Below are positions 59,162 through 64,000 of a stretch of 64,000 nucleotides of DNA, piece after piece. The DNA comes from CATQHS01 sp965203375 (GTDB lineage: Bacteria > Actinomycetota > Acidimicrobiia > Acidimicrobiales > Aldehydirespiratoraceae): NCBI GenBank assembly GCA_965203375.1, contig OZ241886.1:2852001-2916000 (forward strand). Direction: 5' to 3'. The number at the start of each line of letters is the position of its first letter. Positions within the stretch are counted from its first letter, which is position 1. Position numbers and translations under genes: made by a program. The notes beneath the pieces are model-generated. The model saw only the letters and a list, made by a program, of their open reading frames with translations, had not been told where the DNA came from and did no database searches.

Positions 59162-60333
59162 TCCTGGCCCGCCACGCCGAGGCCCTCTACTGGGCTGGCC
59201 GCCTGCTTGAGCGCAGCGAGCACGCCACCCGGGCGCTGGACGTGGTGGTCCGCAACACCATGCACTACCGGATGCCCCGGGCTCTGGCCGAGTGGAAGCT
59301 GCTGCTCGACGTGTTCGCCCTGGCCTACCGGTACCGGGAGTCGGGCGGCGCCTTCGGCCGGGACCTCGACCGGGAGCGGGTGGCCGACTTCCTGTTCGCC
59401 GAGGCCGACAACCCGGGCTCGGTGGTGTCGTCGGTGCGGCAGTTGCGGGAGAACGTCCGGGCCGTGCGGGACCGGGTCCCGGTGGAGCTGTGGGAGGCGA
59501 CCAACCGGCTGCACCTCGATCTGGCCGCCACCGACGCCGTCGGCCTGCTGCAAGAGGGCCCCTACCAGCTCTTCTCCTCGGTGCGCCGGGGCTGCCAGGC
59601 CATCTCCGGGGTGGTGGCCGAGGCCATGCCCCGAGACGACGGCTTCGTCTTCTTCGACTCGGGCCGCATGATCGAGCGGTCGATAACCACCTGCCGGGTC
59701 GTCCAGTTCGGCCTGATCGCCCCGGCCCGCGACCGCGGCGGCGCCCCCGGCCCCGACGGCCCTGCTCCCGCCGCCCTCGCCGCCGATCCGGGCCCGGGCG
59801 CTGTCATCGACGATGCCCCCCACGCTCACGCCTCCGACCCCGGCCCGGGCGCCGTCATCGACGATGCCGCCCATGCTCACGCCCCCGCTCCTAGCCCCGC
59901 TTTTGACGACGACGCCGCCCTCGAGGACGCCGTCTTCGACCACTCCATCCTGTTGCGCCTGGTGACTTCGCTGCAGGCCTACCGCCGGATGGTCGGCTAC
60001 GACGAGGACCCGGCGGCGCTGGCCGAGTTCCTGCTGCGGGCCGAGCCGGTGCCCCGGTCGGTGCTGTACTGCCTGCGCCGGGTGGGCGGCCACCTCGACG
60101 GGCTCCAGGCCGCGGCGCCGGGCCTGGACCCGGCCCGGCGGATCTGCGGCCGGGTCCGCTCCCTGCTGGAGTTCGGCGAAGTGGAGCGGTCGCTGGCCGA
60201 CGACCCGGCCGACTACCTGACCGGCATAGAGGCCGGCGTGATCAGCCTCGGCGACTCCATCGCCCGGGCCTTCAACCCGGTCCACGCCCCCGACCAGCAC
60301 TCCCAGTTCGTGCGCCCGGGCGGCGGGCCGTGA
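59158..60333 (+). CDS. Alpha-E domain protein
   Basis: 391 aa from TTG 59158. Opens ILARHAEALYWAGRLLERSE, the signature of the all-helical alpha-E family, and ends RAFNPVHAPDQHSQFV. It is longer than the usual 310 aa because of an Ala/Pro/Asp insert containing two 17-aa repeats (DNA at 59791 and 59842). It is partner of the ATP-grasp and transglutaminase proteins. The biochemical role of the trio is unproven. Confidence 0.85.
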   Translation: MILARHAEALYWAGRLLERSEHATRALDVVVRNTMHYRMPRALAEWKLLLDVFALAYRYRESGGAFGRDLDRERVADFLFAEADNPGSVVSSVRQLRENVRAVRDRVPVELWEATNRLHLDLAATDAVGLLQEGPYQLFSSVRRGCQAISGVVAEAMPRDDGFVFFDSGRMIERSITTCRVVQFGLIAPARDRGGAPGPDGPAPAALAADPGPGAVIDDAPHAHASDPGPGAVIDDAAHAHAPAPSPAFDDDAALEDAVFDHSILLRLVTSLQAYRRMVGYDEDPAALAEFLLRAEPVPRSVLYCLRRVGGHLDGLQAAAPGLDPARRICGRVRSLLEFGEVERSLADDPADYLTGIEAGVISLGDSIARAFNPVHAPDQHSQFVRPGGGP

Positions 60334-60429
60334 GCCAGGAGGCCGACCGCCGGTGAGGCTGGAAAGGCGTCGGGCGCCGTGAGGCCGGAAGGCGGCAGGG
60401 CCGTGAGCCGGAGAGTAGGCCGCCGGTGA
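60330..60429 (+). repeat. Stop-start ladder of tandem 23-26 bp units before the transglutaminase
   Basis: GTG codons at 60330, 60353, 60379, 60403 and 60426 each begin GTGAG(G/C)C-like units; 60353 and 60426 share CGCCGGTGAGGCTGGA. The alpha-E stop overlaps 60330, the 8-codon frame ends at 60353, the 9-codon frame at 60379, and the 16-codon frame at 60426, each as GTGA. The unit at 60403 is in frame with 60379. The last GTG is the real gene start. Confidence 0.8.
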
Positions 60430-61391
60430 GGCTGGACATCCGCTACCGGATGTGGTTCCGCTACGACGGGATGGTGCGAGAGGCCCACAACGAGATCAGG
60501 GTCCGGCCCCGGGACCGGCCCGAGCAGCGGCTGCTCGACCACCGCCTCACCACCGTCCCGGCGGCCCGGGTGCTGTCGTTCACCGACTACTGGGGCACCA
60601 CCGTGGACTGCTTCGGTCACACCGCCGAGCACGACCAACTCGAGATCGTGGCCGAGTCCTCGGTGGAGACCAGGCCCCGGGCCCCGGTGGCCACCGCCCC
60701 GGTGGAGGCCCTGCGGGACCCGGGCTTCGCCGTGGGCCACGCCGAGATGCTCGGGCCGTCCCCCCACGTGGAGTGGGACGACGACATCGCCGCTCTGGCC
60801 GCCGAAGCCGTCCGCGGCGCGGGCGACGTGAAGACGGCGGTGGCCGCGGCGGTGGCCGCCGCCCGGGACCGCCTGGAGTACCGGCGAGGCTCGACCCGCA
60901 TCGGCATCCCCCTGCCCGAGCTGGTGGCCGGGGGCGGCGGGGTGTGCCAGGACTTCGCCCACCTCACCATCGGCCTGCTGAGGGCGGCCGGCATCCCGGC
61001 CCGCTACGTGTCGGGCTACCTCTTCGCCGCCGACGAGACCGACGGCGGCGCCGAGGACGGCGGCGGGGGCGACGACATCGTGGAGGTCCAGACCCACGCC
61101 TGGGTGGAGGCGGCCGTGCCCGGCGAGGGCTGGCAGCCGGTGGACCCCACCAACGACCGCCCGGTGGGCGAGCGCCACGTGGTCATCGGCGCGGGCCGGG
61201 ACTACGACGACGTGGCCCCGGTGAGGGGCACCTACCAGGGCCACGCCCTGCCCGAGGTGGTGACCACCGTGGAGATCCGGCGCATGGAGCCGGTGGAGCG
61301 CACCCTCACCGACCGCCCCCGCCGCCGGGGCCTGATCCAGGTCACCGCCCCCGCCCCGCCCGACCCCATCATCGGCCACCAACAGCAGTGA
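60426..61391 (+). CDS. Transglutaminase-like cysteine protease domain protein
   Basis: 321 aa. An N-terminal beta domain (LDIRYRMWFRYDGMVREAHN) precedes a transglutaminase core: GGVCQDFAHLTIGLLRAAGI with the catalytic Cys, VQTHAWVEAAVPGEGW with His, and DPTND with Asp. Third member of the ATP-grasp/alpha-E/transglutaminase operon. A short acidic Gly insert follows YLFAADE. The stop overlaps the next start as GTGA. Confidence 0.87.
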   Translation: MRLDIRYRMWFRYDGMVREAHNEIRVRPRDRPEQRLLDHRLTTVPAARVLSFTDYWGTTVDCFGHTAEHDQLEIVAESSVETRPRAPVATAPVEALRDPGFAVGHAEMLGPSPHVEWDDDIAALAAEAVRGAGDVKTAVAAAVAAARDRLEYRRGSTRIGIPLPELVAGGGGVCQDFAHLTIGLLRAAGIPARYVSGYLFAADETDGGAEDGGGGDDIVEVQTHAWVEAAVPGEGWQPVDPTNDRPVGERHVVIGAGRDYDDVAPVRGTYQGHALPEVVTTVEIRRMEPVERTLTDRPRRRGLIQVTAPAPPDPIIGHQQQ

Positions 61392-63775
61392 CCCGGCCCC
61401 GGCGACGGCAAGACAGCGCCGGAAATGCCACAGGGATCACGGCCATAGTGGTCGCATTGATCGCAACTTCGATGTTGGTGCTTGCGGCGTGCTCAAGATC
61501 ATCACAGCCCCCGGGCGGCTTGACCGGATCGAGCCTCGCAACCGAAACCGACCCGAGCGTCGGCGAAACCTCTGGAGAAACCCCGCTCGCATCAAGCCCG
61601 GCAACCTCTCAAAGCGCTACGGGACAAGGCTCTGATGCCATCTCTGAGGAAACCCCACCCACATCGAAACCCGCAACCAGCGCCGACGATGAGTTGACAG
61701 ATCCAGAGGACCCTCAAGCCGTGCCCGTCTCGTTGCTCTCATTCGACGACTGCGAGAGTCTGCTGAGTCACCTGAGCTATGAATACAACAATCAGGCAGG
61801 TTACAACCCTGAATACATGGACAGCTCCTTCAAGAATCCGCCTTTGAATGAAGGGCCTATCTCCGGGGCTTTGGAGTCGAATCTTACCTTTAGCGCATTT
61901 GCAACAGATGGCCGACGAATCTACACAGTGTCGGCGGACCGGTTCAGCCGTCCGCGGTTAGTTGTAATAGATGTGCATACCAAACAAGTTGTGGGAGAAG
62001 TTGTGATCCCTTGGACAGCAATCAAAGTATTGTTCCTCAACGGCGATAATCTACTGGTGATTGGAGATTATTATCCTCCTGATACGTACGAAGATGAGAA
62101 AGTTACGGTAATACAACGCATGCAAGTTGAGAACAATACTCCCAAAATCATAGAGACAATTAGAGTTGAGGGCCGATATATTATTGCCGATAAGGTCGAA
62201 GGGATGGTCCGATTAGTGGTCAGTGGAGATTACGGCAAATATCCACGCCTAGATGACTCTGGACAGGTACGAACCACTAGCACATTAGAAGACTGGCTAC
62301 CCACTTACACGCTGACTAAGAATGCTACTGAATATGAAAGTGGAATGTTGACAGACTGTAAGAGGGTCTATGTCCCTTCAGAGTTCTCGGAGACCAAGAT
62401 GACCACTGTACTGAATCTGCCGATCAGCGGACCGCTGAGCGGCGATGGTGCCGTGTCAGTGATGGCCTCTGGTCCGGTGCATGTTACATCCGAGTCCTTC
62501 TACGTGACCTCTTTCGCCCGGACGACTTGGCTCGCCAAGGAGGAGAAATCCCGATATGGAACCACTGTATATCGTTATAAAGGCGGCCAAGTCAGTCTTC
62601 ATAGCTTTGATATTTCTGGATCGAACCGAATTGATTACAGGGCTTCGGGCACCCTCCCTGACCTCATCGTGAGTCGGGTCTCGATTGATGCATACGATGG
62701 ACATCTGCGAGTTGTGATTACCGACAGGTGGGAAGGATCAATGCCATCGAGTCGAATGAGGGTGCTGCAAGAGAAAGATGGTAGCTTGATCGAAGTGAGC
62801 AGCGTTGAAGATATCGGTCGCGGCAAGAAGGTAGCATACGTACACTTTGCAGATGATTTAGGTTACGTAGTGACTCGTGATATGGTGGACAATTTCTATC
62901 CTATTGTAGATCCTTTCTATGTCATTGACCTGTCCGATCCCAAGAATCCCTCCGCCGTCGGTGAGCTGAAGGTTCCAGGCTTCTCCAGCTACCTGCACGC
63001 GCTCGATCTCAGTTCAATGCTCGTCGTCGGCTTTAACACCTACGACCATTTCTCTGTCAAGGGTGGCACGATATCTCTATTAAATGTGCGTGATCCTTCC
63101 ATGCCTGATGAGCGGGCTATTTGGACAGCCTCTGCAACCTTCGGAGATTCGAACTGGAACCAACGCGCCTTCCTGTGGCTGGAATCGGCCAAGCTCGCCT
63201 TGTTTGTCATCAATGACTGGGACACCATCAATGACTGGAGAAATCCGTGGGCGGGTGCGATCGTGCTGGAAGTAGGCGACAACTCAATCACTGAACTAGG
63301 CCGGATCACTCACCGCGACGAGACTACGATAAGTGACGAACCGCCCACGTTCGAAGACGACTGGCCCTCATGGACAGACTGCCGGGTGTTGGACCACGAC
63401 CCGGCCGAGGTGCAAGACGACCTTCTCCGATTCATTCTCTCCGACCGCCTCGTTATCGCCTGTGAACCGGACGAGAACTTCATCATCAAAGACGACTACT
63501 TCTCGTGCTCAATCATGGGTTCCCATCTGCATGAGGTGGCAGAACTACACGATCTCCTCACCGAAGACGAGTTGATGTGGGACTGCGACGGCGTCAACAT
63601 TTGGAGCCCGCCCGTGATCAGGGGCGGCTTTGCGATCGGCGACGAGTTGTGGACCCTAAGCGGGGGCAGAATCGCCGTCAACGACTTGACCACGCTCGAA
63701 CGGATCGCTCTGATCAACTTGACAGAGACCGACGAATGGCCGATCAGCGCCTTCCGGCCCGCCGGGAATCAGTAA
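61388..63775 (+). CDS. Lipoprotein with a C-terminal beta-propeller-like domain
   Basis: 795 aa from GTG 61388, overlapping the previous stop. MTRPRRRQDSAG is followed by a hydrophobic helix ending LVLAACS, a lipobox. After a Ser/Thr/Pro linker comes a large domain resembling secreted beta-propeller proteins (from memory): SAFATDGRRIYTVSADRF, VIDVHTKQVVGEVV, LSMFD-like repeats (VIDLSDPKNPSAVGELKVPG, SLLNVRDPSMPDERAIW) and GNISELGRITHR-like turns. From about 61700 the DNA is much less G/C-rich than its neighbours, while the N-terminal part matches them. This suggests a transferred domain or relaxed codon use. Confidence 0.75.
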   Translation: MTRPRRRQDSAGNATGITAIVVALIATSMLVLAACSRSSQPPGGLTGSSLATETDPSVGETSGETPLASSPATSQSATGQGSDAISEETPPTSKPATSADDELTDPEDPQAVPVSLLSFDDCESLLSHLSYEYNNQAGYNPEYMDSSFKNPPLNEGPISGALESNLTFSAFATDGRRIYTVSADRFSRPRLVVIDVHTKQVVGEVVIPWTAIKVLFLNGDNLLVIGDYYPPDTYEDEKVTVIQRMQVENNTPKIIETIRVEGRYIIADKVEGMVRLVVSGDYGKYPRLDDSGQVRTTSTLEDWLPTYTLTKNATEYESGMLTDCKRVYVPSEFSETKMTTVLNLPISGPLSGDGAVSVMASGPVHVTSESFYVTSFARTTWLAKEEKSRYGTTVYRYKGGQVSLHSFDISGSNRIDYRASGTLPDLIVSRVSIDAYDGHLRVVITDRWEGSMPSSRMRVLQEKDGSLIEVSSVEDIGRGKKVAYVHFADDLGYVVTRDMVDNFYPIVDPFYVIDLSDPKNPSAVGELKVPGFSSYLHALDLSSMLVVGFNTYDHFSVKGGTISLLNVRDPSMPDERAIWTASATFGDSNWNQRAFLWLESAKLALFVINDWDTINDWRNPWAGAIVLEVGDNSITELGRITHRDETTISDEPPTFEDDWPSWTDCRVLDHDPAEVQDDLLRFILSDRLVIACEPDENFIIKDDYFSCSIMGSHLHEVAELHDLLTEDELMWDCDGVNIWSPPVIRGGFAIGDELWTLSGGRIAVNDLTTLERIALINLTETDEWPISAFRPAGNQ

Positions 63776-63810
63776 GTGGGCCAGCCACGTTTGTTATGTT
63801 TCGGGCTGAT

Positions 63811-63822
63811 CCCCCCCCCCCC
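63811..63822 (+). repeat. Run of twelve C residues
   Basis: A C12 homopolymer directly after CTGAT, upstream of the regulator-like fragment. Such runs slip during replication and sequencing, so the length is uncertain. Confidence 0.7.
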
Positions 63823-63833
63823 GCCGCCTGTCC

Positions 63834-64000
63834 ACGAAAAACCTGACCGAAGTCGAGAGGGCGGTGTGGGCCGGATCGGGATCGGCCGTTCGGCTTCGCC
63901 GCCATGTCGGTGATCGCCAACATCTACCGGACTGCCACCGCCTTCCGCGGCCTCTATGTCGGCGGCGGGGGCGGCGGGGTTACACCTTGGCTGCGAGTGC
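63834..64000 (+). pseudogene. Fragment resembling a MarR-family regulator (cut by window edge)
   Basis: One frame reads NLTEVERAVWAG; the next frame, from about 63885, reads RPFGFAAMSVIANIYRTATA FRGLY and stays open to the window edge. Together they recall the first helices of MarR regulators, with a frameshift between. Gly-rich sequence follows. The family call is tentative. Confidence 0.3.

Overview
The window looks like the chromosome of a high-GC actinobacterium, most likely an uncultured member of the Acidimicrobiia. The basis is codon usage saturated in G/C, two DUF222/HNH genes, secreted S-layer-homology (SLH) proteins, an ADP-forming acyl-CoA ligase, and many genes whose start codon lies 6-8 nt after a TANNNT box, as expected for leaderless mRNAs. 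The placement is inferred; no rRNA or tRNA gene was found to anchor it.

Layout. 0-6.5 kb: a four-gene catabolic operon best read as L-carnitine/crotonobetaine degradation (carnitine dehydrogenase fused to a thioesterase, CaiA-like acyl-CoA dehydrogenase, ADP-forming acyl-CoA ligase, CaiD). 6.4-9.9 kb: a PLD-like/SNF2-like helicase. 10.1-15.5 kb: a DUF222/HNH gene split into complementary halves by about 4 kb holding unknown genes and an SLH protein. 15.6-22.4 kb: a VWA lipoprotein, a two-part flavoprotein/ferredoxin-NADP reductase fusion and a copper ATPase. 22.4-30.7 kb: a HisC-like aminotransferase, a four-cistron molybdenum hydroxylase operon ending in MoaD, a D-aminoacylase-like enzyme and an MFS transporter. 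30.7-46.9 kb: a lower-GC accessory region made of stacked modules, each bordered by a copy of the 3' end of a dienelactone-hydrolase-like gene. It holds unknown membrane proteins, an IS481-type insertion, an IS3 remnant, a truncated Mrr, an orphan methyltransferase, two SLH proteins and a 1507-residue GHKL-ATPase/helicase. 46.9-54 kb: the intact hydrolase, a large SLH protein, a 5'-nucleotidase-LysM protein, DsbB and a TlpA-like thioredoxin. 54-57.5 kb: an intact DUF222/HNH gene and an XRE-ImmA peptidase pair. 57.6-63.8 kb: the circularly permuted ATP-grasp, alpha-E and transglutaminase operon plus a beta-propeller lipoprotein, then a fragment resembling a MarR regulator at the edge.

The most unusual feature is not a gene. 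Several spacers (3.2, 19.8, 50.2, 52.5 and 60.3 kb) are filled head to tail with mini-ORFs. Each stop codon overlaps the next start as ATGA or GTGA (in two cases TGA-C-start), so a ribosome could step from one gene to the next without leaving the message. The units are imperfect tandem copies of the downstream start region, and every overlapping unit length is 2 modulo 3, the value needed to keep the stop/start overlap. A related triplicated start precedes the aminoacylase gene. The same genome also carries many 63-76 bp tandem duplications inside genes and spacers.
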